64,000 nt of DNA from contig NC_088106.1 of NCBI RefSeq assembly GCF_036370855.1, positions 32,626,501-32,690,500 of the forward strand, read 5' to 3'. The notes under the pieces are model-generated. The model was not told the origin of the DNA and did no database searches. It saw only the letters and a list, made by a program, of their open reading frames with translations. Positions 25,871-36,008 of the stretch are shown piece by piece. Position 1 is the stretch's first letter. The number at the start of each line of letters is the position of its first letter. Made by a program: the position numbers and the translations under genes. The DNA comes from Dromaius novaehollandiae (Eukaryota > Chordata > Aves > Casuariiformes > Dromaiidae).

Positions 25871-25894
25871 GTGTGTGTGTGTGGGGGGGGGGGG
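25871..25894. repeat. (GT)n followed by a G12 run
   Basis: Alternating GT for about 12 bases running into 12 G residues. It is likely length-variable and prone to non-B DNA. Confidence 0.9.
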
Positions 25895-27081
25895 ATCATC
25901 CTTCTTTTCCCTAACTCTGCGATGATGTGCTGATTGCAGACGCTGAGCTAGTACAACGCATTTATAGAGGATAACCATCCTGCCACAGGGCTCACAAGCC
26001 ACACGGAGATAGCAGTGCCAGACTGCTAGTTAAATAGACACAAATCAGGGGGCTGTGTCATGAACATCTCTACTGCTGAACATACCAACCCACCACTTGG
26101 AGCATTTGTAGGAAAATTCTATGCTCTTCTTGGGAAAGATACCAAAAGAATTGGTCATGGTGGGCTAGTCAACCTTATTTTGCACTTCCCACACTTATCC
26201 TCAAATCAAAAGCAGAGCTAGGCAAACCAGTTTGGATTAAATGGAGATCAAATTCAAACCTCAAATCATTTTTCTTATAGACTTTTCAGAGCTTTATACT
26301 TTCATGACTTTGCTCTGGGCTCTGCAGTATCGATCTGAAACATCTCTAGAGCCACCAAATAGTATTTTTTGTCTCAGACAAAATTGAGAAATGGAGAAAA
26401 TCTAACAAGGAGGCCCCATCTCAAGATGTTCAGCTTGATTTTCCAAACCAAAGAGGTTCAGAAAAAATTGGCTGAGGATCTGAGCTTTTCAAGCTTCATT
26501 TTGGCCAACCATACAGAGGCTAAGAGGTTTCAGTTTCCATCCAAAGATGCCCTGTCTCCAATAGAAAGCTCACATTTTAACCAGGATAAAAAACAAAACA
26601 AAACAAACACAGATTGTGTTCCCAGCTGCCCTTTCCCAGAAGAGACTGGGTAGTGCAAAGTTTCCAGCTGGACATGATACAGAGGCTGGTCTAGGGTACT
26701 GGTGAAATACTGGTTTTGTTTGCTGCATTATTTTCTAGGCATTTTTTGTTCCATAAACTTTCACCTCTAAGGCACATTGAAGTGTTGTTGCATTGGTTGC
26801 TTCCCTGATTTTTTTTGTTGGGACTCACCATTTCCAGTGGTCCAATTCCTCACTTGATTCCTGGGCTTTCGTCTCTGGCTCATCTCAGAGGGCAATCCCA
26901 CAAGTGAGCAAGAGTGGCAGGCACACCACAGACAACACATCTAGGCTTGCTCTCCATAAACCCACAGGGGAAACACGGAGAGGGCACCACTTGTCCGGGT
27001 ACCAAACCTGGATCTCTCACATTTGCAGGCTCTTAACTCATTCAAAATCTCATGCAACTTAATCAGGTGCCGTTTACTTAC

Positions 27082-27271
27082 TCACTGTTCATAATTAAAA
27101 TAAATAGGACCAGGTCTTCGCTGCTGTTGCAAGGGAAGAGTCTTTGAAGGCAGGAGTGGGTCCCCAGCTCCCCTAACCTCCAACTCAACCAGCTCAGCTC
27201 CTATGGAGACAACCCAGGTAAGGGACCCGTTTATGACCACAGTGTCATGTTCTCCTGTGCCCACTTGCTCC
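27082..27271 (-). CDS. Possible exon of the same unrecognised minus-strand gene
   Basis: The acceptor-like sequence AAAGCCTTTCAG precedes 27271 and the phase-2 frame stays open for 62 codons to a TGA at 27082. The translation begins EQVGTGEHDTVVINGSLTWV and contains LVELEVRGAGDP. A weak GTTAGG donor lies inside it. Its phase does not directly match the candidate exon ending at 28186, so the assignment is weak. No family is recognised. Confidence 0.2.
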
Positions 27272-28185
27272 CTGAAAGGCTTTGGGAGGAGCACAGCCAA
27301 AGCTGCCTAGGCCTTGGCTGGCAAATGGAGAGCCTGGCCAGGGAGAAGAGCAGGAGCAAGACAAGATCCAGGGAAGGCCAGGCAGGAGCAGGGGTTGCCT
27401 GCACAGGCCAGGGAGTGAAATGCCCTGATTCAGGACAGCCAAATGCACCGCTGCAGTCATCTGTGCTGAAGCAGGAAGCTCAGATGTTTCTATGCAGAAT
27501 TTTTTCAAAGCACTTCATGCAGAATTGGTATTTTGTTGTTTTTCACCCACTCAGGGATGGAAGCAGTCAGTCGAATTCCCCGCTCAGTGGAGGTGTCCCT
27601 ATTTTTTTGTCTGCCCTCCCAAGATCTCCAAAGATCTCACGAGGCTGCAGGACTGAGCCCTCAGGAAACACTGTATACAGACAGCAACTGGATCCTCTCA
27701 GCTACCTCTACATGACCACCAGGGATGAGCTGGTTTTTGAAAGAATATACATCATTTACATCCTAAATGCAGCTTACAACAAATTCTTGCTTGCCTCAAA
27801 GGGAAAGCAAGACTTCTCTTCACAAGGAGTCACTGAGATTCAATACTCAGGAATGCTGAACACACACAGAACTGCTCCTACCTCCCCCCCACCAAGCAGG
27901 ACTCGCCCCACATCCCCTTAATGCCTTGTCAGGATAGTGGGTTCAGCCTTTTGCTCCTTGCTCTGCTCCGCAATTATCAGACATTAGATTATACCCTTCC
28001 AGAGCAAGTGACATTTGGAGCATAATCAGTTAGAAAACCTCTTTGGTGTCTCCCATTCAGAGAGGGGTACACTGGAGATGAGCTTAGCTCGCCCCAAATG
28101 GTCACGTTCAGCACAGCTCAGACACACAGGAGCCATATTGCAATTTTGATGCCACATCCTCCTCCAGCAGCCACAGTTCATTCAC

Positions 28186-28376
28186 CTGCTTGCCCAGAGA
28201 CCCCACGGAAAGTTTCTTAGGGACCCCCCAGCAAGCTTGAAAATCACTGTTCTGTGCCAGCAAACGGGGAGCTGGGTCTCCAGTGAAAAAAACCGCAGGA
28301 TGGGGACAGTAGTATGAACCAAGAGGTTTTTCCTTCCAGAAGCATGGTTTTTGTACTCCATCATTACACAAAGTGA
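28186..28376 (-). CDS. Candidate second exon of an unrecognised minus-strand gene (B)
   Basis: Acceptor TTCTCCCTCTCAG precedes 28376; the exon ends with CAG before a GTGAAT donor at 28185. It is 191 nt long. Read in the phase left by the candidate exon ending at 29314, it encodes an open 64-codon stretch: VTLCNDGVQKPCFWKEKPLG followed by SYYCPHPAVFF and LLAQNSDFQACWGVP. Five cysteines and many aromatics suggest a folded domain. I do not recognise the family; extracellular or enzyme-like is only a guess. Confidence 0.38.
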
Positions 28377-29313
28377 CTGAGAGGGAGAACTGACAAAACA
28401 AGCATCTTTGCTTTGGAAGATACGTATCAAATACTCACCCGCAACGGGAACCCCACAGTGCACATTTCCAGAGTGAAACCAAACGCATGGAAAAGCAGAG
28501 CAGGAACTCAGCTCTTCCCAGCACTTTCCATCCAGCAAAAAGGCAAGGTGCAACCACAAGGAATACAGCTCAAGGGCTGTCATCCTCTGGACAGTTTTTC
28601 CTAATCCAGCATTATGCAAGCAAGCGAATGGGTGAGAAATGGCAGGGAGCAAGTGAGTGAGCTGGGAAGGATCATAGACCCTGCTGGGAAAGAAAGAATC
28701 CCCAGGACCAGATTTCTTTATTTTTTGCTTGGTAGCTGAGGTATGGCAAGGAATGACACCACTCATCTAAACGTTTTTAATCATTATTTCACTAACCATA
28801 GTTTTATCATTAGAAATGTTTCATTTAGACACTGAGAGCAGCCCAGGGCTGGATCCCTCTGACAGTCTGCAAGTGCTCACACATATTTGCTGGGTTTTTA
28901 ATTAAAAAAAAAAAATTAATGCACCATTTCTTGATGCCTTATAGCTCACCAGCAACACATGAAACACAGGCTGAACAACCACCTACTTAGGGGAGGAGGG
29001 CCTCTAAACTATGACTGCATCCAGTATGGTTATTGGTTTTTGTTCTGTTTTTATGACTGCAAGAGACATATTCAGATTATTTCAAGCGCTGAACAATGCA
29101 ATAAACTCAAAGTTGCTCAAGCATACCCATGTAATGGTTCTCAGTTTCTGTACGCTTCCTGAATACAGGAGACAATGAGCTACTTATGCAAACATATTCA
29201 TTTTCCCCACTGAGCCAACACTGCATGTTTGAAATTTTCCAGGCTCACCAGCCTTAAAAAGAAAAGCCATTTTTAATGAAGCCTAAGGGATTCAGACATC
29301 CTGTTAAGATTAC
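28377..29313 (-). other. Proposed intron of the unrecognised gene; AQP12 3' flank
   Basis: No coding feature was seen. It contains an ATTAAA hexamer (minus strand) at 29272-29277 that could end the AQP12 transcript, and an AATAAA (minus) at 28717-28722. Confidence 0.35.
29272..29277 (-). terminator. Possible AQP12 poly(A) signal (ATTAAA)
   Basis: The hexamer lies about 320 bases past the AQP12 stop codon, a plausible 3' UTR length. It falls just beyond the donor of the overlapping candidate exon. Confidence 0.35.
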
Positions 29314-29593
29314 CTTGTCCAAATCCCACAGGATGCTTTAAAAAATCTCCTCCTGCAGCTGTGCCTGTAGCAGTGACCACACAGCCAGGACTGGTGCTGG
29401 GCAAGATGCACAGGGCCCGCACATCGTATCGCAGCTCTTGGGCCTGCAACGTGGCCAGCTTAGTCCAGAAATCTGCAGCAATGGGTGCACATCCTGCGGC
29501 AGAGCGGGAGGCCTGAGCATGCAAAATCCTCTGTGCCAGGAAACCCACTCCCATCACAGCGGCTGCAAGGGCCCCCCTGAAGCCTACGTGCAT
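29314..29593 (-). CDS. Candidate first exon of an unrecognised minus-strand gene (A)
   Basis: An ATG one base after the AQP12 TGA opens 93 codons ending with CAAG before a GTAATC donor. The product starts MHVGFRGALAAAVMGVGFLA, a possible signal peptide or membrane anchor, and continues with ADFWTKLATLQAQELRYDVR and VVTATGTAAGGDFLKHP. Codon usage is strongly coding-like. Phase 1 at the donor matches the candidate exon starting at 28376. Either this is a separate gene whose start abuts AQP12, or an exon reached by splicing from upstream, or a chance ORF in the AQP12 3' UTR. Function unknown. Confidence 0.4.
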
Positions 29594-29594
29594 C

Positions 29595-29779
29595 TCAGGC
29601 GCTCAGCTCCAAGTTGCTCTTCTCCCCTTTCTTCTTCCACCTCTGTTCTCTGCTGTCTCCAGGTACATGCACCACTCTTGCCTTGGGTATCCTATATTTG
29701 CTCTTCTGACTGTAAAGCAGGTTTTTCTGGAAAAGTCTTGGGATGTTCCCTTGGTATAGCAAGAGGGCAGCAAGCATTC
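29595..29779 (-). CDS. AQP12: AQP12 exon 3
   Basis: Acceptor TCTCCTTGCAG. It encodes the last membrane segment end and the basic cytosolic tail (GMLAALLLYQGNIPRLFQKN to NLELSA) and stops at 29595. The tail is Lys/Arg-rich. Confidence 0.95.
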
Positions 29780-32266
29780 CTGCAAGGAGAGGAGGCCATT
29801 TCCTTTATGTTGAATGTACGCCTTCAATGTGCAGCATCAAACGTGCCCACCCTCCCCATGGCTAAGCAATTATTCTGGAGACCCTTGCCACAATGCTGCT
29901 CATGACCAAAAGCCAGCTCAGCACAGCAAAAGTCCCCACCAACAGTATCTAGAAGGCCCTTGCTATGTTACTTTAAGGAGAGTTCAACCATCATGGCCTA
30001 AAAGTAAAAGCAAGGCTTGTTTTGGCTCAAAAGGGTTAAACCACACCAGTTCTTTGACAGTGGTCATCTTTTCCTGCTTTCTGCATTCCAGGCAGCAAGT
30101 ATACAGTTCACTGTGGTCTTCCTGAAGCTGCAGACAACCTCAAAAACATAGCTCAACCTATCATTTCCTAAAACATCCTAGCTTGATTCTCCCCAAGCTT
30201 GGCAGACTTTGGCCTGAGAGAGATTTTGTCTGTTTTGTCTATGTTCCATATAGAAATTGGATAAAACATAGTAAAAGCATGACTCAAGTGACAGGAAAGG
30301 AATATGAAAAAGGGCATTTGCCACTGGCAAGGCTGAGGTTCAGCCCTTCATCAGGAACAGTTTCTATTAACAGCATTTCCTCCTTGCAGGCCACCAGCGG
30401 ACACAGGGGAAGTGCCCAGTCCTCCCTAAACCTCCCACCCCCAACTGTCCTTTGCACTGTGGAGCAGTACCTCCCGGGCAGATCTCACCTGCAAGGGGCC
30501 CCAGCCAGTAAACTTGGATATACTCTTGCAGGCTGCTCCCTGAGCAGTGGAAGGTAACAGCTGTGGCAAGGACAGGATTGAAAAAGGCCCCTGTGAACGG
30601 CTCAGCTGCATGGGAAAGAAGCAGAGCAATCAGTCTCACTCACACGTGTAATTTTAGAGATTTGCACTGATAAGGACTATTGCATTAGTGGCAGGATCAG
30701 AGCAGCCTTGTTTCTGTACTGCTCTGGAAACAGATCCCCCAACCCTCCTTCTCTAACATCTCACATTCAGGTGGCTTTTGCTCTGCCTTTCCAGGACCTG
30801 CTTTCCAAAGAGCTTCCCACCATTCCCACCTTCCTGTCCATTTCCCCTGGGGATACTTTCAACCTTTGCAGTAGCTCACTAAGCCACTGGTGCCTTAGCA
30901 GCTTGACCAAGCCAAGTGTGGCAGACGTACCAAACCACAACCAGTGGGCTCCAGGAGATCTGCAGGGGGTACACTGGCAACCCCTCTCACCTTCCAGGAG
31001 AATTTGCAAGCTCCCTGCCAGCTGCAGACTCCACAGTCCTCTGCTAGCCATCCCCAGCTGCTGTGTCTCCTTGATTGTATAACAAGGGTAGCCAAAGGCC
31101 CCGCTGGCAAATCCCACCCTTGCTGCCCTGGGTCAGAGCTTTACAAGAAACAGAAGAGCTCATTAGGGCATCACGGAGGGGTTGCATCAGGGGAAATTCA
31201 ACGACTGTGCTCCCAGAGTCTTTGGGCAAGCTTCAGCATCGCTTGAGCCCACACTTCGCTTGTGAAATGGGGGTGAGAGTTTTACCTGCTTCACCTGGGC
31301 AGAACTGAGACAGTCAGGGCAGCAGTGAGGAGCCACAGAAGTGCAAGAGGAGAGAGGCATTCCCTAATGTTTTCCATAGCTGCCACTTAACATCCACAAT
31401 GTCCCTCAAGACCTCTAGCCTAGGAGTCAGGCTAGTTTCAGCATAGGCTGCCTGCTGCCTAGATCTCCTAACAGTTGTCTCCATCCAGCAGGAATACTCT
31501 CCAAAATGAGTAGAAAAAAAGTTTAGTAATCACCATCTCACACCTCAAGTCCTGGGTCTTGACTGAGACTGTTCCTTCCCCACAAATAAGGTGTTTTTCT
31601 GACATTTTTTTTTTATCTATGTGACATTGTAGAAAAGAAAAAAGGGAGGAGTTACTCACCTATATAAGCCAGCAAGGTGACAGTTGCTGCCAGGGCAGGG
31701 ACCCGGTACATTGGGCGACTGTGGTGGAACTTGAGAATCGCTAGGTGGAAAAGAAAAGAGCAGACACCTTCCACGAAGACACCATGAGACAATGACGTAC
31801 GGAGGGAGGAACTGCACTCCAAAGACATTAGGTTCTGGATGAGGTGGAAATCCGTCAGCTCCCAGGACCAGTAGTACTTAGTGATAACCTGGCCCATGCC
31901 CATGCCTATAAACTGGGCCAGAAGCTTGGCAGCAGTTGCGGCCAAGCCGGAGTCCAGGATCAGGAATTCTTGGAGAGAGACGGTCAGATTAGCAGATGCT
32001 CCATCGAATGAGGCGCCATGAGCCACAAAAAGAAGGAAGAGCAGAGTCAGGGCCACATCTGGGCCAAAGCCACCACCCCACAGGCCAATCTCCATCAGCA
32101 TCCTCAGTTCAAGGCAGCCTGCACACAACTGTAATGAGCCAACAAGTTCTCTGGCAAGACAACAGTATGCTCCAAGAGACAGAAGTCTTTTGGAAAGTTG
32201 CCTGCCTACCTCACAGATGCCCACAGTCAGGAAAAGAAAAGCAATAGAAACATTCAAGCCTGCCAT
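29595..32266 (-). CDS. AQP12: Aquaporin-12 (three coding exons)
   Basis: Superaquaporin of intracellular membranes; in mammals it is made in pancreatic acinar cells. Exons: 31660-32266, 30489-30605 and 29595-29779, joined with phase-1 introns to give 302 residues (human about 295). It opens MAGLNVSIAFLFLTVGICEV, as the family does, and has about six hydrophobic segments. The first pore box lies in GASANLTVSLQEF, so the usual NPT is NLT here. The second lies in FTGAFFNPVLATAV, so NPA is NPV. The superaquaporin cysteine nine residues after the second box is present (TFHC). The C-terminus FQKNLLYSQKSKYR matches AQP12 and not AQP11. The frame is intact with canonical splice sites, so it is not an obvious pseudogene. 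Confidence 0.95.
29780..30488 (-). other. AQP12 intron 2
   Basis: Canonical GTGAGA donor and TTGCAG acceptor. No other feature was recognised. Confidence 0.9.
30489..30605 (-). CDS. AQP12: AQP12 exon 2 (second pore box)
   Basis: 117 nt, phase 1 to phase 1. It encodes EPFTGAFFNPVLATAVTFHC and then EYIQVYWLGPLA. The NPV box is at 30571-30579 and the conserved cysteine follows nine residues later. Confidence 0.95.
30606..31659 (-). other. AQP12 intron 1
   Basis: GTGAGT donor, acceptor CTTTCCCATGCAG. Nothing else was recognised. Confidence 0.9.
31660..32266 (-). CDS. AQP12: AQP12 exon 1 (start and first pore box)
   Basis: Starts at the family-typical MAGLNV. An in-frame ATG at 32338 would add 24 residues, but it lies only seven bases past a TATA box and so is probably not transcribed. 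The exon holds LLFLLFVAHGASFDGASA, the NLT box (31982-31990) and VCSFLFHLAILKF. It ends in phase 1. Confidence 0.95.
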
Positions 32267-32344
32267 ATCAAAGGCCACGCGAGGAAGAGATTGGAGCACT
32301 TTCACCAGCCAGAAAGAAAGCTGGGAAGGCTTCTGCACCTCCTC

Positions 32345-32350
32345 TTTATA
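32345..32350 (-). promoter_or_regulatory. TATA box of AQP12
   Basis: TATAAA on the minus strand inside CTTTATAAAG, 79 bases upstream of the AQP12 start codon. Transcription would begin near 32315-32320, leaving a 5' UTR of about 50 bases and excluding the ATG at 32338. Confidence 0.6.
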
Positions 32351-33218
32351 AAGCTGTATTTAAGCAAACGTGGCATAGTCTGAGAGGCACCCAGTCAGCT
32401 GCCAAGGGAGTCCTTGCGAAAAGCCACACATGCTGCCCTCCAAACAGAGGGAGCTGCCAGTACGGCACCTACAATATCACCTGCAAGAAATATCAGTGCC
32501 TGCTCCTCTCTATCAGCCAGAACCTCCTCCCCCATCAGAAAGATGACATCCTTCAGGTCACAGTAACCTCTCCTTCATGGAGCAATGCCTGCTGCTCACC
32601 AAGCTGGTGGACTTATCTGCAGCTAGATCAGCAGACAGCTTCCTATTTGCTGCAACAAGGAGATCTACACGTCATCTCCACCTAGTAGTCACTGACTGAT
32701 CCCCCTCATTCCCCCCAACATGTTTATCTGAGAGCTTGTGGCAGTTCTCTGGAGCTGTTCAGGTTTTAAAAAAGGAGCAAAAAAAAATTGTTCTCACTGG
32801 AGACCATAAACCACAACCTACTCCCCCACCCCAAGCCTGGGAAGCAAAGGGACTTTTCTTGGAAAGCCAGGGTGGGCTGAGCAAGCCTTGCTCAGGGCAG
32901 GCAAGAAGTTCACATCCCTCCTTTACTGGCCTTCCCCTCGCATTCAAGAGAAGGCTCACAGTGCTGCAGCAAAAGAGCAGAGGAGTCCCCCAAAAATCAG
33001 CTCATGGATTTCACGGCCTCTCCTTCCAAATGAGTCCAAGGAGAGGCGTGGGGGTGGGCGTGAGGGACCGCCAAAGACAATTCAGCAGCTCCAAAGTTTA
33101 GGAAGGTGGGACCTCGAGAGCACTGATCTGCCCCAAGGCAGAGCCAGCTCTACCTACATTACTCTTTACAGGATTATGTTTGCCAAATCTGTGTTTAAAG
33201 TGCTCTCTTGACAGGCAT
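32351..33218. other. AQP12 upstream region
   Basis: No gene recognised; probably holds AQP12 regulatory DNA. Open frames here (32736-33101 plus, 32888-33211 plus) look like chance. Confidence 0.5.
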
Positions 33219-33231
33219 CCCCCCCCCCCCC
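33219..33231. repeat. C13 homopolymer
   Basis: Thirteen consecutive C residues at the edge of the old CR1 tract; likely length-variable. Confidence 0.9.
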
Positions 33232-34200
33232 TTAGTAAATCTATTCTAGTGCTTCACAGCTTTACATTAAGAAGTTTTCTTTCATGTCTAACCTGAACTT
33301 TTCCCTTAAATTTCAGCCTGTGACTTCTAATGCTGTCCCAATAGATCTGTGATCAAAAACAAGTGACCTTTTCAGTTGCTGGCATCTGCCCTGAAACACA
33401 ACGCTGCGCACTAGAAGCGGCACTGCAGCAGGCCGAGGGCCAGAAGAGCTGGCAGATGCTCCTCGCATCCGTACATCTTGCCGTGACATTTGCTCTGCAA
33501 CTCGCAACCCAGCTTGCATCCACCAGCCGGCAAGTTCAGCCCCTTCCATTTCAACTGCATTCAGCCTCTTTCAAACCACTTCTTTGCTTTATCAAGATCA
33601 CTTCAAACCCTCTGGTCTCTTTTCAACATGCAGCTCTCTTCATACGGGTGACACCTGCTTAACACATGCTCTGTGTACTGTAATCCAGGCTGTTAACGAG
33701 TAACTGTGATACAGCTCTGCACAGGCTTTCTGGGGCCCCACTTAATAGGTCCTAGACAATGAATCCTTGACAGCAACAAATCCATGCTGACACTATTTTT
33801 CTCCCTGTCATCTTCCAGGTGCTCACCAATTACTTGACTCAGTATTTTTATGAGAATGGAAGTTAAAACCTAGCTACATAGCTTCCCTGCTCCTTTTTTA
33901 CAGGAGCAATAGATTTACCTTTCTTCCAGCATTTTGGGCACACTCAAAAATAGCACAGAACCAGTATAAGCCACAGAGAAGTTCATCAACTTCAGTGAAT
34001 TTGAAAGCCTCACTTGCTTAAAGTTCCCTAGTCTCTGCCTGAATAAGAACTCACCTTGTTTGTTGTCGGCATGAACCACACTTGCCGTTTGCTGCAGGCA
34101 GCATTTTAACAACGAGGAGCCAAAAAAATTAAACATTTCAACACTTCCTGCTGATAACACTAACACACGTTCCAGCGACAGGATCCAAGACACTTTCCCA
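33232..34200 (-). mobile_element. Old, decayed CR1-family fragments
   Basis: Two blocks read like diverged reverse-complement CR1. At 33240-33370 the text (TTCATGTCTAACCTGAAC) resembles the CR1 3' region. At 33780-33930 (CATGCTGACACTATT ... GGTGCTCACCAATTACTTGA) it resembles the internal reverse-transcriptase region. Both fit sense on the minus strand. The stretch between is not clearly repeat. Confidence 0.5.
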
Positions 34201-34324
34201 ACTCACCAGGCAGCTACAGAATGGCTGTGCCTATCATAAACATAGGGAATACTTCTTTGTAAAAGAGTATGAGAAAAAGAGTCGTGGTTTCATTATCATC
34301 CAACTTTTGAAACCCAAACCATCC

Positions 34325-34488
34325 TTAACACATATGGCTTCGATCTTTGAGCCCATGATGGATCTGACAAGCAACCGTAGGTGACAAGATGCACAGCTGC
34401 TCCACGCACAACTCCGGAGGTTGAGTTCTCTGCCCCAGCGACTGGCAGGGGTTACTGGTGACACAGAGATTCCCACTGATCGCAGGCT
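34325..34488 (-). CDS. Possible minus-strand terminal exon, unrecognised
   Basis: A very strong acceptor (CCCTTTCTTTCTACAG) precedes 34488. One downstream frame is open for 53 codons to a TAA at 34325 and is cysteine-rich (SGNLCVTSNPCQSLGQR, ELCVEQLCILSP). A second frame is open even longer, to 34234. No upstream partner exon was found. It could equally be a non-coding 5' exon of AQP12 or chance. Confidence 0.2.
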
Positions 34489-34680
34489 CTGTAGAAAGAA
34501 AGGGGACAGTAAGTGAAGGAAAGAACAGAAGCAGCATAGGGTATACTATGCTGGGTATACTATGCCCACAGCAAAGCCTGTTCTCTTACCCTGGCACAGG
34601 AAGCAACAGCAAATAGGCAGACTCTTTTCACCATGCAATCAACAGCTTAACACACACAAGGAATGCAAGGAACCAAAATC

Positions 34681-34702
34681 CAACAGCTTTTATTTATTCA
34701 AT
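34681..34702 (-). terminator. Cluster of AATAAA signals on the minus strand
   Basis: The plus-strand text TTTTATTTATTCAATTTTATT gives several overlapping AATAAA hexamers on the minus strand. It could end a minus-strand transcript coming from the PAK2 side. Confidence 0.25.
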
Positions 34703-35595
34703 TTTATTTTCCCTCTAGTAGTTTTAAAAAAGAAATCTCCAGGAGACACAGGTTTGAATCAAACTTGAGCCGAGGATTAGGCACTTAATGCAGTTCAAAA
34801 CAGCTACTTTGTTAGTCTGGCAATGCAGATCCACCCCCAAAAACAGGGAATGCTTCTAGCACACTGGAGCTGCTTGGTCTTTCTCCCTCACAAGCCTTAC
34901 TGCAGCAGATAGAAAACTAGACATTTTGGTAAAAGCACATCAGGGCATTTTGGAGGTTTTTTGTGGCAGTCAGACAACCTCAAATCTCTCCTCCTTCCAA
35001 CACTAACAGCAATAGCAGCACTTTCTCCCATTGCAATCTCCCTCCCGCTAGTCATTTCTATCACAAGTGCCCACCGGACGGTGCTCCCGGCAAGTGCTCA
35101 GTGCTCCCTTGCGGCAGCAGCCCACAGTACTTGCTTTGCAAATCTTTACAAGCCAAGCAGGGAGAGAGATCACACTCTGAGTACCCCATCCTCCAAGCCC
35201 ATGACCTTCGCACCAAAACTGCCCTTTCTTGGTCTGCCTGCCCCAAAACGTATCACAGTTTTACACAGGGTAACCTACTTCTCCCTCCAGAATGCAGTAC
35301 AAGTGTGCACCTTTGGCCTCACATGAACAAAAGACCTTGCCCTAATAAAGGGCAATGAAACATACTTGACAGGATTCATAAAATTAGTTATTTTGGCTAA
35401 GTGAAAACTCAGTACCGGTGGTAGTAAAGTATCAGTTAGACTAAGCTGCTCATCACCACAAAAAAGTCCACAATAAATAAACATCAAACACCAAATAGTT
35501 TTTCTGTCCCTCCTACCCCAGCCCAAAGTGGTGTTTCTCCAAAACTCTCGTCTTTAGAAGCAGAACCTTAAAAGGGCCTAGCAAGACTAGCCTAA

Positions 35596-35985
35596 ATGAC
35601 CAAGTCCCTGCAAGAGAACACCTATGTCACTGGGCACAGGAAACGGGCAACTCAGAGGAACGGCCAAAATATTTTCCCCCAACCATGTCTCAATCCTTCC
35701 TATCAGCATTTGGAGTCTTTGTTGCAAGAGACAGAGTTCAATAGGCCTGACAAGAGCTTTTCAACAGGTCCCTCTATATTCCCACCTGGAGAACGGCTCA
35801 ACCTCTCTGTGACACACAGCAGGTGGTTACCTCCCAATTTGCAGCAAGCAACGCCTTACTCCATGTCCTTTCCCCAGCGACAGCGAAGGGAGCAAGGCAA
35901 GCACTACGGACAGGAGCTGAATGTAGAAATTCCCAAGCCTCCTGTTGCAAAGAAGCCGTCAGAGGGCTCAGGCTCCCCATTTTAG
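35596..35985 (+). CDS. Unrecognised 129-codon ORF, possible terminal exon
   Basis: Plus-strand open frame from ATG at 35596 to TAG at 35985, with coding-like codon choice throughout (AAG, CAG, GAG, CTG, AAC favoured). The product is hydrophilic, Pro/Gln/Ser-rich and basic, with no membrane segment (MTKSLQENTYVTGHRKRATQ at the start, then NPSYQHLESLLQETEF, PGERLNLSVTHSRWLPPN and VEIPKPPVAKKPSEGSG). A stop immediately precedes the ATG, but internal acceptor-like sites (for example GTCACTGGGCACAG) would allow it to be a last exon. ATTAAA follows 18 bases after the stop. No family recognised. Confidence 0.4.
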   Translation: MTKSLQENTYVTGHRKRATQRNGQNIFPQPCLNPSYQHLESLLQETEFNRPDKSFSTGPSIFPPGERLNLSVTHSRWLPPNLQQATPYSMSFPQRQRREQGKHYGQELNVEIPKPPVAKKPSEGSGSPF

Positions 35986-36002
35986 TTCATGTCTCTCCGC
36001 TT

Positions 36003-36008
36003 ATTAAA
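36003..36008 (+). terminator. ATTAAA poly(A) signal behind the 35596-35985 ORF
   Basis: The hexamer lies 18 bases after the TAG stop, which would give a very short 3' UTR. It supports, weakly, a plus-strand transcript ending here. Confidence 0.3.

Larger units (their letters stand above)
25438..28185. other. Mostly non-coding stretch between candidate exons
   Basis: Holds a (GT)n-G12 simple repeat at 25871-25894 and one further minus-strand exon-like ORF at 27082-27271. The rest shows no recognisable gene or repeat. Confidence 0.4.

Noticed and set aside
29595-32266. AQP12 taken as AQP11
   Set aside because: GASANxTVSLQEF and the FQKNLLYSQKSKYR tail match AQP12; AQP11 has an NPC box and a different C-terminus.
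32264-32338. Upstream ATG extending AQP12 by 24 residues
   Set aside because: Lies seven bases after the TATA box, so probably not in the mRNA; the family starts at MAGLNV.
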